Positions 44,396 through 52,526 of a DNA stretch of 59,489 nucleotides are shown here, piece by piece. This DNA is from Fontibacterium universale (GTDB taxonomy: Bacteria; Pseudomonadota; Alphaproteobacteria; Pelagibacterales; Pelagibacteraceae): assembly GCA_965236175.1 (NCBI GenBank), contig CBDEAT010000007.1, positions 1-59,489 on the forward strand. Reading direction: 5' to 3'. The translations under genes were made by a program, and so were the position numbers. Every line of letters starts with the position of its first letter. Position 1 is the stretch's first letter. The notes under the pieces were generated by a model that was given only the letters and a program-made list of their open reading frames with translations, searched no databases and was not told the DNA's origin.

Positions 44396-45386
44396 CTGTT
44401 TGTAAGAATACTTTTGCGCAATTCTCCCATGTATATTGCTTTGCAATTTCTTTGCATTCCTCTTTCTTGATATTCAAAGCTTTCTTCATAGATTCTTTTA
44501 AATCCCAGTCTAAACAATCAGCCTTGGTATTTTGCAAAATATCCAAAGGACCAGTCACGGGATAAGCTGCAACAGGGACGCCTGCCGCTAATGCCTCAAT
44601 AATAACAATTCCAAAAGTATCCGTTTTGCTTGGAAATACAAAAACGTCGCTTGCTGCAAGATAGGAGGCAACTTCTTTTTCCTTTAACATTCCAGTAAAT
44701 AAAACATCTTTATATTTTTTCTTGAGTTCATTAAATTGAGGTCCGTCTCCAACCACAATTTTTGAACCTTCAATTTGTATATCTAAAAAAGCACTAATAT
44801 TCTTTTCAACGGCTACTCTACCAACGTAAATGTAAATAGGCGAAGGAAGAGAAACATTTGCTTTTTCTGCTTTACCAAAAATACTCTTATTTACACCCCT
44901 GCTCCATACAACTAGATTTTTAAAATTTCTATTAGCTAATTCATTTTCCATATTCTTAGTTGTAACTAAAATTTTATTGGCAGGTTTATGAAAATATCTC
45001 AAAAATGAATATCCAACACTAACTGGAATATATGTTCTTTTATTTACGTACTCAGCAAATTTCGTATGCAAAGAAGAAGTAAATTTTATATTATTTTTCA
45101 TACAATACCTCCTTGCTAAAAATCCAAGGGGTCCTTCTGTTGCTATATGAACTATATGTGCATTAATCTCTTTAATTTTTTTATAAATCTTAGGATAAGC
45201 ATTAATTGATAATTTTATTTCAGGATATGTTGGACAAGGAACTGTAATAAAATCATTTGGCGTTATTAAAAAAACTTCATGTTGTTTTTTTTTAAGTTCT
45301 TCTACTAAATAACTTAAAGTTGTTACAACACCATTAACTTGCGGGTGCCAAGCATCAGTAACAATGAGAATTTTATAACTTTTCAT
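44373..45386 (-). CDS. agt: GT4 glycosyltransferase, Agt-like (glycolipid synthesis)
   Basis: The 337-residue GT-B enzyme starts with ILIVTDAWHPQVNGVVTTLSYLVEELKKKQHEVFLITP, typical of GT4 diacylglycerol glycosyltransferases. The donor site has IYVGRVAVEKNISAFL, IVVGDGPQFNELKKKY and VFVFPSKTDTFGIVIIEALAAGVPVAAYP. It overlaps the plcP-like gene by one base (TAATG). In phosphate-starved marine alphaproteobacteria the PlcP-Agt pair converts phospholipids via diacylglycerol to glycolipids. That role is transferred here by homology and synteny. Confidence 0.85.
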   Translation of the reverse strand: MKSYKILIVTDAWHPQVNGVVTTLSYLVEELKKKQHEVFLITPNDFITVPCPTYPEIKLSINAYPKIYKKIKEINAHIVHIATEGPLGFLARRYCMKNNIKFTSSLHTKFAEYVNKRTYIPVSVGYSFLRYFHKPANKILVTTKNMENELANRNFKNLVVWSRGVNKSIFGKAEKANVSLPSPIYIYVGRVAVEKNISAFLDIQIEGSKIVVGDGPQFNELKKKYKDVLFTGMLKEKEVASYLAASDVFVFPSKTDTFGIVIIEALAAGVPVAAYPVTGPLDILQNTKADCLDWDLKESMKKALNIKKEECKEIAKQYTWENCAKVFLQTASVNLQF

Positions 45387-46213
45387 TAAGATGCAATTTT
45401 AAGCAACTCTACTTCTTGATTTTTATCAAATAATTCTTTTCGCTTTTCCGCCCAATGGATAAGCTCTAATCTTCCATCAAAATGTTCAACTAAAGCTGTA
45501 CAACTTTCAACCCAATCTCCATCATTAATGTAATGAATGTTATCAATGTGCTGCATATTCGCATGATGAATATGTCCGCAAATAATGCCATCTACTTTAT
45601 GTTGTTTAGCATAGTTTCCTACTAATTTTTCAAATTCACTAATAAATTTCACAGCATTTTTAACTTTAAATTTTAAAAATTTAGATAGTGACCAATATTC
45701 ATAACCTAATTTTTTTCTAAAAAAATTTATGTAACGATTAAAATAAATTAAAAAATCGTAAGTAAGAGAACCTAGTATTGCAAGCCATTTAGCGCATTGA
45801 ATAATTCCATCAAATTGATCTCCATGAACAACTAAATACTTTTTGTTATCAATAGTTTCGTGAATGACCTGATTTGCAATTTCAACACCGCCAAAATTGA
45901 TTGGTATAAATTTTCTTAAAATCTCATCATGATTACCAGATAAATAAAATACACGTGTCCCATGACGGGCTTTTTTTAAAATTTTTTGAACAACATCATT
46001 ATGAGATTGTGGCCAATACCAAGTATTTTTTAAAGCCCAGCCATCAACTATATCTCCAACTAAATAAAGTTTTTCTGATTGTGTATGTCTTATAAATTCC
46101 AATAAAAGATCTGATTGGCATCCTCTAGTCCCTAAATGAAGATCTGAAATCCAAATACTTTTATAATTTAAAATTTTATCAATTCTATTTTTAAAAGACT
46201 CTTTTTTTAGCAT
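45386..46213 (-). CDS. plcP: PlcP-like metallophosphoesterase (phospholipase C)
   Basis: This 275-residue calcineurin-like enzyme has SIWISDLHLGTRGCQSD (Asp24, His26), LYLVGDIVDGW, VFYLSGNHDEILRKF, LVVHGDQFDGIIQ and IICGHIHHANMQ, i.e. all metal ligands. It is often labelled UDP-2,3-diacylglucosamine hydrolase, but its length, the GTRGCQ segment and the downstream agt gene fit PlcP, which cleaves phospholipid headgroups to leave diacylglycerol. It has a Pho-box-like sequence 41 bases upstream. Confidence 0.86.
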   Translation of the reverse strand: MLKKESFKNRIDKILNYKSIWISDLHLGTRGCQSDLLLEFIRHTQSEKLYLVGDIVDGWALKNTWYWPQSHNDVVQKILKKARHGTRVFYLSGNHDEILRKFIPINFGGVEIANQVIHETIDNKKYLVVHGDQFDGIIQCAKWLAILGSLTYDFLIYFNRYINFFRKKLGYEYWSLSKFLKFKVKNAVKFISEFEKLVGNYAKQHKVDGIICGHIHHANMQHIDNIHYINDGDWVESCTALVEHFDGRLELIHWAEKRKELFDKNQEVELLKIAS

Positions 46214-46253
46214 TTAATTTCATTTCGAATCATCAACCATGAATTGAACATGT

Positions 46254-46275
46254 TATTGTTACAAAATTGTTAAAA
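46254..46275 (-). promoter_or_regulatory. Pho-box-like repeat pair upstream of plcP
   Basis: On the minus strand two adjacent 11-base units begin TTTTAAC and TTGTAAC. The second is identical in its core to the first unit of the pstS box. The pair ends 41 bases before the plcP start, a suitable position for PhoB. It supports PhoB control of the plcP-agt pair. Confidence 0.55.
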
Positions 46276-46346
46276 TTGAATTTATAGTTAATATTCAGTG
46301 AGATTTTTACTTAACAAATAAAAATTTCTGATAAAAGAATTGTCAC

Positions 46347-46982
46347 ATGGTGAAAATAACAAAATCTATAGAAATTTTTATATTTTTTATAATTATTCCA
46401 ATAATCTTAATTCCAACAAATTCCAACATTGCAATGTTTTCAACGCTTACCGCAGTTGCAATAATTTGTATTTGTTATTTAAAATATAAAAAAGTCACTC
46501 TAATTAACTTTAATGATTTTAGGTTCGATAAATATTTTAAAATTATTTTTTATAAATTTTTGATTGTTGCTACATTAGTTTTAATTTTTTCTTATTTTTT
46601 TGATCCAGCTAAATTTTTAAATCTTCCTCGTTCTCATTTTTTTTTATGGTTACTAATAATGATTCTTTATCCAATTTTATCAGCCTTTCCTCAAGAAATT
46701 GTTTACAGATCTTTCTTTTTTAAAAGATATGGAAATTTATTTAAAAATAAAAAAGTTTTAATTTTTGTTAATGCGTTCTTATTTAGTTTTGCTCATATTA
46801 TTTATTTAAATCCCATCGTAATTCTTTTTACTTTTATTGGGGGTTTAATAATGGCTCAATCCTATTCCAAACATAATTCATTAATAAAAGTTTCAATTGA
46901 ACATGGATTGTACGGAGATATTGTATTTACTTCTGGGCTTGGAGCGTACTTTTATCACGCACAAGGATTAACAATCGGCTAA
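46347..46982 (+). CDS. CPBP-family intramembrane metalloprotease
   Basis: The 211-residue membrane protein has six to seven helices. Motif 1 is AFPQEIVYRSFFFKRYG, with Gln in place of the first Glu of EExxxR as in many proteobacterial members. Motif 2 is FLFSFAHIIYLNP and motif 3 is SIEHGLYGDIVF. CPBP enzymes cleave within membranes or process prenylated or secreted peptides; substrates in Gram-negatives are mostly unknown. It is divergent from plcP across 133 bases within the phosphate island, so a link to lipid remodelling is possible but unproven. Confidence 0.88.
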   Translation: MVKITKSIEIFIFFIIIPIILIPTNSNIAMFSTLTAVAIICICYLKYKKVTLINFNDFRFDKYFKIIFYKFLIVATLVLIFSYFFDPAKFLNLPRSHFFLWLLIMILYPILSAFPQEIVYRSFFFKRYGNLFKNKKVLIFVNAFLFSFAHIIYLNPIVILFTFIGGLIMAQSYSKHNSLIKVSIEHGLYGDIVFTSGLGAYFYHAQGLTIG

Positions 46983-47004
46983 CCGAAAAATCAGGTTAGC
47001 CGAT
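46974..47004. terminator. Hairpin between convergent CPBP gene and 59-aa ORF
   Basis: A perfect 11-bp stem (ATCGGCTAACC / GGTTAGCCGAT) with a 9-base loop spans the CPBP stop and the end of the minus-strand small gene. Both genes converge on it, so it could end transcription from both sides. No run of T follows on either strand, so termination strength is uncertain; 3'-end protection is an alternative. Confidence 0.55.
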
Positions 47005-47012
47005 CATTAAAT

Positions 47013-47192
47013 TTAGTGGGTTTGATTTTGAGCTTCTGTGATTGACGCTACTTTTTGTTTCTGGGTGTGAGGCTTAAATTTTTTAAATTCTGATTTAAGC
47101 CTAGAAACTTCTTTATCAAGGCTTACAACTTCTTTATTCAGTCCTTTGATAAATTTTTTTAACTTTTTAAAGTTTTTCTTTGATATTTTCAT
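47013..47192 (-). CDS. Small coiled-coil protein, 59 aa
   Basis: I do not recognise it. A minus-strand frame starts with ATG at 47192 and ends at 47013 just before a hairpin. The product begins with a basic helix (MKISKKNFKKLKKFIKGLNK) and continues with heptad-like EVVSLDKEVSRLKSEFKKF, suggesting a short coiled coil, then a polar tail. There is no hydrophobic segment. The hairpin at its end and the lack of any competing gene in this spacer support it. Confidence 0.5.
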   Translation of the reverse strand: MKISKKNFKKLKKFIKGLNKEVVSLDKEVSRLKSEFKKFKPHTQKQKVASITEAQNQTH

Positions 47193-47438
47193 GTTTGAAT
47201 TTAAGCAAAAATTTTATTTGAGGTAAATTAAAATTTCACAATTCTTTAATAAATTTGCAATAATAATAGTATACACAACTTAACCGAGTGCTTATGTACT
47301 TTGCATCCTTTAAGTTAATTAAATCTAGTTAAGTTATCTCTAGATCTCCCTAACAGCAAATATGTAAGCGCTCACCAATCTTCCAAATTTTAGTATGTTT
47401 TTTTTATAATCAATCGAATAATAACTTCATGTAAAGTC
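47193..47438. other. Non-coding spacer with inverted repeats before the lipid kinase
   Basis: These 246 bases hold no convincing frame. They contain two wide inverted repeats: AACTTAAC (47277-47284) with GTTAAGTT (47328-47335), and GAGTGCTTA (47286-47294) with TAAGCGCTC (47365-47373, one G-U pair). The two cross each other, so they cannot both form at once. A TATAAT lies at 47405. It could be a long leader or small RNA; no known RNA family is recognised. Confidence 0.3.
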
Positions 47439-48332
47439 ATGAAGAATATCTGCATTATATATAACTCAAAAATAAGTTTATTTAATAAATTTTTACTCAA
47501 CAGAATTATAAAAATTTTAAAAAAAGAAAATCACGTTGAAACATTTGCAACAGAAAGAGTTGGTCACGCTACTCTACTCTGCAAAGTTCATATAAAAAAA
47601 TTCGACATTATCGTTGCGGCTGGTGGTGATGGAACAATAAATGAAGTCATTAATGGAATGGATGACAAAACATCGCTTGGAATAATACCGCTTGGAACAG
47701 CAAATATAGGGGCCTATGAGGCAAATATTAGTAAAAATCCCAGTAAAGCAGCCCAAATTATACTGTCTGGAAAAATTAAAAAAATTCATATTCAAGAAGC
47801 AAATAATAGAAAATTTTTTTTAATGACTGGGGTTGGTTACGATGCTTCAATAGTTGAAACGGTTCAATCAAATTTATTATTAAAAAAAATATTTGGTAAA
47901 TTATTATTTTTTATTATTTCCTTTGCAAAATTAATCTATTTTAAAAAATATGAGCTAAAAATTCTTGCTAATAATAAAGTTTATCTAGCAAATTGGGTCA
48001 TCATAACTAATGCCAAACATTATGGTGGTGCTTTTCAATTAACAAAAGATACTGACATTTTTGAAAAAAAATTGATTACTTATCTATTTATTAATTTAAC
48101 GAGATTTGACGTTATAAAAAACTTACTTAAAATTATAAAAAAACAAAACTTAGAAGAAAATGATAAGGTAATTAAGATTATAAGTGATGATATTTTTATA
48201 AATTCTAAATTAATAGTACCTATTCAATGTGATGGTGAATTTATAGGAAATCTACCTTTGCAAATTAAAAATTCAAGAAAAACAATTAATCTTTTGGTAA
48301 AAGAAGAATTAAACGTACAGACTGATCAATAA
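47439..48332 (+). CDS. Diacylglycerol/lipid kinase (DgkB/YegS family)
   Basis: The 297-residue soluble lipid kinase has the ATP-site motif IIVAAGGDGTINEVINGM (GGDGT at 62-66), SLGIIPLGTANIGAYE, and FFLMTGVGYDASIVETV. The C-terminal beta-sandwich has WVIITNAKHYGGAFQLTKDT and IQCDGEFIGNLPLQI. It phosphorylates diacylglycerol or a related lipid to phosphatidate. In this island it could recycle the diacylglycerol made by PlcP when phosphate returns, which is inference. Confidence 0.9.
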   Translation: MKNICIIYNSKISLFNKFLLNRIIKILKKENHVETFATERVGHATLLCKVHIKKFDIIVAAGGDGTINEVINGMDDKTSLGIIPLGTANIGAYEANISKNPSKAAQIILSGKIKKIHIQEANNRKFFLMTGVGYDASIVETVQSNLLLKKIFGKLLFFIISFAKLIYFKKYELKILANNKVYLANWVIITNAKHYGGAFQLTKDTDIFEKKLITYLFINLTRFDVIKNLLKIIKKQNLEENDKVIKIISDDIFINSKLIVPIQCDGEFIGNLPLQIKNSRKTINLLVKEELNVQTDQ

Positions 48333-48407
48333 TATCACAGCAGCAATAAGAACTAAAAATACGATCACTGCTTTATTTAAAGGAAGATTATTTAAATATC
48401 TAAACAC
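48309..48407 (-). CDS. Possible small membrane protein, 32 aa
   Basis: A GTG at 48407, four bases after the DoxX stop, opens a frame of 32 codons. The product has a polar start (FRYLNNLPLNK) and one strong hydrophobic helix (AVIVFLVLIAAVILLISLYV). Its end overlaps the lipid-kinase 3' end by 24 bases on the opposite strand. Position directly behind doxX suggests cotranscription. It could be a chance hydrophobic frame. Confidence 0.4.
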   Translation of the reverse strand: MFRYLNNLPLNKAVIVFLVLIAAVILLISLYV

Positions 48408-48410
48408 AAA

Positions 48411-48869
48411 TTAAAATTCTTTTGGAAGAGAATTGTCTATTGAAACTCTGTCTCCACCTTTAAAAAATATAGCAATCATTATCACTAGCCAGAACAATGG
48501 GTATTCGTAACCGCCCTTCACCCAAAGAAAGCCATTTTTTAAATGAATGTAAAAAGTTGCAACTGCCAAAAGACCGATTAATTGGATTGCAACAAATCTA
48601 GTTAAAAAACCTAATGCTAAAAAAATTCCGCCAAAAAATTCTAAAATACCAATGTAGAGAGCTAATGGATAAGCAGGTTCTAATTGAACGCTTTTAAAAA
48701 AATCAACTGTGCCATCTAAATTAACAAATAATTTACTATAACCATGAGGCACCATCATTGCGCCCGCCACAAATCGAATTAATGAATAAGAATAATAAGA
48801 TGCTGAATCGTAAAATCTTTCTAGGTAAGGAATAATTAATCTTGAATTTCTAGAAACTCTCATTTGCAA
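48411..48869 (-). CDS. DoxX family membrane protein
   Basis: The 152-residue protein has four helices and DoxX features: SLIRFVAGAMMVPHGYSKLF, LALYIGILEFFGGIFLALGFLTRFVAIQLIGLLAVATFYIHL, and a glycine-aromatic loop NGFLWVKGGYEYPLFWLVIMIAIFFKGG. DoxX proteins are small inner-membrane proteins linked to thiol or oxidative stress in some bacteria; the function is not settled. It reads toward the lipid kinase and away from the tRNA gene. Confidence 0.9.
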   Translation of the reverse strand: MQMRVSRNSRLIIPYLERFYDSASYYSYSLIRFVAGAMMVPHGYSKLFVNLDGTVDFFKSVQLEPAYPLALYIGILEFFGGIFLALGFLTRFVAIQLIGLLAVATFYIHLKNGFLWVKGGYEYPLFWLVIMIAIFFKGGDRVSIDNSLPKEF

Positions 48870-48950
48870 ATTCTATACGCGTTAATAATCAAGATCAATC
48901 AACAAATATGTATAAAATTTAAATTTAAATCTTAAACATATTGAAATATA

Positions 48951-49027
48951 TGGTGCGCCCGGAAAGAGTCGAACTTCCAACCTCCAGATTCGTAGTCTGG
49001 CATTCTATCCAATTGAACTACGGGCGC
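48951..49027 (-). tRNA. tRNA-Arg (anticodon ACG)
   Basis: The minus strand folds as a complete cloverleaf. The acceptor stem is GCGCCCG / CGGGCGC, the D arm has AGTTCAATTGGATAGA, the anticodon stem CCAGA / TCTGG encloses CTACGAA (anticodon ACG, wobble A normally edited to inosine), and the T arm has GTTCGACTC. The 3' CCA is encoded. It reads CGU/CGC/CGA codons. Confidence 0.96.
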
Positions 49028-49100
49028 TTAAATAATAGAAAAATTAAAATTTAATATCTTATTTTATTTTTTTTAATTAAATAATCATAGGTCTTTATTC

Positions 49101-50303
49101 ATGCAAACAAATAATTGGGGTTGGCTAAAACTTATTGCCATAGGCAGAATATTATCTGCTTTAACCTTTTTTATGTACGTTGGTTCTATCCAGCAATTAA
49201 TTAGTGTATGGAAACTATCTGCAACAGAGGCTGGTTTAATACAAACATCGCTTGTAATAGGATTTGCTTTTGCTTTATTTATAAGTTCGTATTGTTCAGA
49301 TTTTTATAATCCAAATAGAATTCTTTCTATTTATTTAGTTATAAATTTTTTATCCAGTTTTATTTTTTATTTAATTGCTAAAGATTTTTGGACGGCAATT
49401 TTTATTAATTTTTTTATTGGTTTTGCTCAAGGGGGGATTTATGGGCCCTCTATACTCTTAGTATCTGAAAAATTTAAATCAAAAAATAAAGGTGCTGCCA
49501 TGGGTGTAATGCTTGGCAGTCAATCCTTTGGTTATGCAATATCTTTGTCTTTGGGTTATATTATTACAACTAACTATGGCTATAAAATAAGTTTTTTAAC
49601 CGCATCATTAATTAGTCTTGTTGGGGCAGCATTTCTTTTAACCGCTGTGTATGAAGATTTTTTAAAAAAATATAAATTTTCAGAATTAAACAAAAAATTT
49701 TCTTTAAACCAAAATAGAAAAACAAAATTTTTAATAACTGGATATACTGCGCATGCCATTGAACTATTTGGTCTGTGGTCTTGGTTACCAGTTTTTTTAA
49801 GCGTTATAATTATAAATAAAATATCTATCTCAACTGTAAGTGTTGGGATTATTATTGGTTTTTCAATCCATTTATCTGGCGTGTTCTCTTCAGTGATTGC
49901 TGGATATCTTTCTGATAATCTAGGAAGAAAAAAAATTTTAATTTCCTTTTCTTTATTTAGCGCAATTATATCTTTTTTAATTGGCTGGACGGCAGAATTA
50001 GATTTATTTTTAATCGTTATAATTTCTATTTTTTATAGTTTCTTTGCAATTGGAGATTCGGGAGTTTTGACTGCTGCTTTAACCGAGAGTACTCCAAAAT
50101 ATTGCGTAGGCAGAACTGTTGCTTATCGTTCTATTTTAGGAATTGGATTTGGATCTATAACGCCTGCTGTCTTTGGATTTATTATTGATATTACAAATAA
50201 TCATCAGCCTATCAATTCAGAAACAAACTGGATTTTAGCTTTTTCATTCTTGGGTATCGCAGGATTAATTGCAACTTTTTGTGCGTCGCAATTTAAATCT
50301 TAA
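49101..50303 (+). CDS. MFS transporter
   Basis: The 400-residue protein has 12 predicted helices. Major-facilitator signs are the inter-helix loop SYCSDFYNPNRILSIYLV and its second-half counterpart AGYLSDNLGRKKILISF, plus GFAQGGIYGPSILLVSEKFKSKNKGAAMGVMLGSQSFGYA. It may export or import a small solute; the specificity is not readable. It stands alone and overlaps the next convergent gene by 11 bases. Confidence 0.9.
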   Translation: MQTNNWGWLKLIAIGRILSALTFFMYVGSIQQLISVWKLSATEAGLIQTSLVIGFAFALFISSYCSDFYNPNRILSIYLVINFLSSFIFYLIAKDFWTAIFINFFIGFAQGGIYGPSILLVSEKFKSKNKGAAMGVMLGSQSFGYAISLSLGYIITTNYGYKISFLTASLISLVGAAFLLTAVYEDFLKKYKFSELNKKFSLNQNRKTKFLITGYTAHAIELFGLWSWLPVFLSVIIINKISISTVSVGIIIGFSIHLSGVFSSVIAGYLSDNLGRKKILISFSLFSAIISFLIGWTAELDLFLIVIISIFYSFFAIGDSGVLTAALTESTPKYCVGRTVAYRSILGIGFGSITPAVFGFIIDITNNHQPINSETNWILAFSFLGIAGLIATFCASQFKS

Positions 50304-51240
50304 CAAAAACAAGCTTGTTAAATAAGCCCTGAAATTTTTTATACAAAAAGAGTATTAGAAAAACAATTAATAAAGAAAAGATTATTCTAAAAAATAACAC
50401 ACCGGAAATATGACCGCCGATAATCATCATCAAAATAGTATCCTCGATAACGGCATGCACTAAATTTAATAAAGATAAAGAAAGCAAAATGCTTTGTTTG
50501 TTAATTGATCCAGACTTTGCTTCTTTAATTAGCAATCCCCCTCCAAATTGAAGTCCAATAGTCAAACCAACAATAATGATATTGATTGCACTAGAACTAA
50601 TTCCCATCAGCTTTAATGGGGTTTTGAGAAATCTTTTGATTAAATTCTCAACACCAATTTTTTTTAATAAATTTAAAGAAAAAACTAAAATACAAATAAT
50701 ACAAAATACATAAATTAGATTTTCAACCTGTCCCAACATCCAAGAATAATAATCAGTTGCAATAACACGTTGCTCTAAAACTAAACTAAATTTCTCCTGT
50801 AAAAATCCAAAGTAAAAATAAATTCTATATAAAATAAACCCTGCTAAGAATGCGATGCCTATTCTCAATATAGAAGCATAAAAAAAGGAAACTCCTGCTG
50901 CACGAGAGATAGCGCTTTCTACTAATATATTATGAGCAATTAAAATAACTAAAGTTAAGACTGTAACTTGAGCAACCGTTAGATCTAATGATGGAACAAT
51001 ATTAATAAAAAGAATAATCGCAGCATAAACGTTGATAATAATTGCTGTAACCCAAACTATACCTAATTCGGCTGGAAGGCCTAATAACTGAACTATAGGT
51101 TCGAAAAGATTGGAAATAATTTTTACTATTCCAATTTCCTCTAAAATTTTAATTATAAAAATAAACGGAATTAATATTTTGTATAAAGGAATACAAATAT
51201 CTTTTATTTCTGAAAGACTATTTCTAAAAAATTTATTCAA
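50293..51240 (-). CDS. Nucleoside-recognition (Gate) domain membrane protein
   Basis: The 315-residue protein has about eight to nine helices in two Gate-like repeats: IPLYKILIPFIFIIKILEEIGIVKIISNLFEPIVQLLGLPAELGIVWVTAIIINVYAAI in the first, and FLKTPLKLMGISSSAINIIIVGLTIGLQFGGGLLIKEA in the second. LLSLSLLNLVHAVIEDTILMMIIG is also typical of this group. Relatives include SpmA/SpmB and nucleoside transporters; the transported species is unknown. Its start overlaps the TVP38-like gene's stop by 4 bases, so the two are coupled. Confidence 0.85.
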   Translation of the reverse strand: MNKFFRNSLSEIKDICIPLYKILIPFIFIIKILEEIGIVKIISNLFEPIVQLLGLPAELGIVWVTAIIINVYAAIILFINIVPSLDLTVAQVTVLTLVILIAHNILVESAISRAAGVSFFYASILRIGIAFLAGFILYRIYFYFGFLQEKFSLVLEQRVIATDYYSWMLGQVENLIYVFCIICILVFSLNLLKKIGVENLIKRFLKTPLKLMGISSSAINIIIVGLTIGLQFGGGLLIKEAKSGSINKQSILLSLSLLNLVHAVIEDTILMMIIGGHISGVLFFRIIFSLLIVFLILFLYKKFQGLFNKLVFVKI

Positions 51241-51953
51241 ATTTTTTTCTTAAAAAATTTTTGTTTTATAAAATTAACTACTAGCACCATTATACCAAGG
51301 GCAGTTAAGGGTATAGATATTTTTGGATCTGAAAGTAAATCTAAATTAAATGGATGGCCCTCTTCAATTTTTGAACTAATTCCAGATACTAAACTTACTG
51401 AAATAAATATTCCAGGGGCTACTCCAAAAATATTTGAGAGAAATATTTTTTTAAGTTTCATATTAAATAATATTGGTATTAGGCTGCCAGCCTGCGAAGG
51501 TATTCCTGGAACTAATCTTAAAAATAACAAATAAGCAAAATCATTCTTTTTAAAATGACTATCTAATCTTTTGTATTTATTTGAAAAATATTTAATGATT
51601 AAATTTTTGAAATAATAATTTGCAAAAACATACAAAGCAGTAGAGCCGAAGGCAAATCCCATTAACAATAACAAGGATCCTAGAACTGTGCCAAAAATAA
51701 AGCCTGCTGCAATGACTACTGGAAAACCAAAACCAAGCAAGAAAAACCATATTGTGCAAAATAAAAAAAATAAAAATGAAGAAAGAAAAATATTTTGATT
51801 GATATAATTTAGAATTACTTTTCGATCATTTTTAATAAAATCCGAATTTACATAATTATAAACTTCATAATAAAAAAATAAAAAAGTAACTAAACCCACT
51901 ATTAAAAGATAAATTAATCCTAAAATAATTTTAAGCTTTGATAATTGCGTCAT
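51237..51953 (-). CDS. TVP38/TMEM64 (VTT domain) membrane protein
   Basis: The 238-residue protein has about five helices. The VTT/SNARE-associated core is visible in GFGFPVVIAAGFIFGTVLGSLLLLMGFAFGSTALYVFANYYF, FAYLLFLRLVPGIPSQAGSLIPILFNMKLKKIFLSNIFGVAPG. DedA/VTT proteins are linked to lipid flipping or membrane homeostasis. It is upstream of and coupled with the Gate-domain gene and is divergent from rpmH across about 80 bases. Confidence 0.87.
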   Translation of the reverse strand: MTQLSKLKIILGLIYLLIVGLVTFLFFYYEVYNYVNSDFIKNDRKVILNYINQNIFLSSFLFFLFCTIWFFLLGFGFPVVIAAGFIFGTVLGSLLLLMGFAFGSTALYVFANYYFKNLIIKYFSNKYKRLDSHFKKNDFAYLLFLRLVPGIPSQAGSLIPILFNMKLKKIFLSNIFGVAPGIFISVSLVSGISSKIEEGHPFNLDLLSDPKISIPLTALGIMVLVVNFIKQKFFKKKI

Positions 51954-52034
51954 TTTTAAAACGTATTAAATAAAAACTTTTGCTGTACATGATTTAACAA
52001 TTTACCTATAAATAGCCAAATTCTAATTATCACA

Positions 52035-52169
52035 ATGAAAAGAACGTATCAGCCAAGTAAAATAGTAAGAAAGAGAAGACACGGTTTTAGATCACGTATG
52101 GCAACAAAAGGTGGTCGAAAAGTTATCGCTCGAAGAAGATTTAAGGGAAGAAAATCTGTATCTGCTTAA
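52035..52169 (+). CDS. rpmH: 50S ribosomal protein L34
   Basis: A 44-residue, very basic protein: MKRTYQPSKIVRKRRHGF, RMATKGGRKVIARRRFKGRK and VSA end. This is L34 in full. It starts the conserved block rpmH-rnpA-yidD-yidC. The rnpA ATG is 3 bases after its stop. Confidence 0.97.
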   Translation: MKRTYQPSKIVRKRRHGFRSRMATKGGRKVIARRRFKGRKSVSA

Positions 52170-52172
52170 GTC

Positions 52173-52526
52173 ATGCCCAAGACTCTAAAATTTGAAAGTC
52201 TTAGAGGCAATCTTGAATTTAAAAAAATTCTATCTGCAAAAAAAGTAAGTTCAGACTTATTCACAATTTATTACACCAACAAAGATGTTGGTCCTGAAAC
52301 AAATAAAATTCATATGAGTTTTGTATCAGCTAAAAAGCTCGGAAATGCAGTAAAAAGAAATAAAATTAGAAGAAGATTAAAAATGGCTGCACGTAAAGCG
52401 ATTACTGAGATTGATTCATTTAACAATAAATATAAGTATGCTGTTTTTGCAAAATCAAAAATATATGATGTTGATTTTACTAAAATTGTACAAGAACTTG
52501 GATATAAATTTAGCTCGTTAAAATAA
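52173..52526 (+). CDS. rnpA: Ribonuclease P protein component
   Basis: The 117-residue protein assists the RNase P RNA in trimming tRNA 5' ends. The start LKFESLRGNLEFKKILSAKKV and the RNA-binding motif AKKLGNAVKRNKIRRRLKMAARKA (RNR signature) are diagnostic. It lies between rpmH and yidD, with a one-base stop-start overlap to yidD (TAATG). The length is normal. Confidence 0.95.
   Translation: MPKTLKFESLRGNLEFKKILSAKKVSSDLFTIYYTNKDVGPETNKIHMSFVSAKKLGNAVKRNKIRRRLKMAARKAITEIDSFNNKYKYAVFAKSKIYDVDFTKIVQELGYKFSSLK

Noticed and set aside
52026..52037. DnaA-box-like TTATCACA just before rpmH
   Set aside because: It lacks one base of the consensus, stands alone, and there is no dnaA gene or repeat cluster to suggest an origin.
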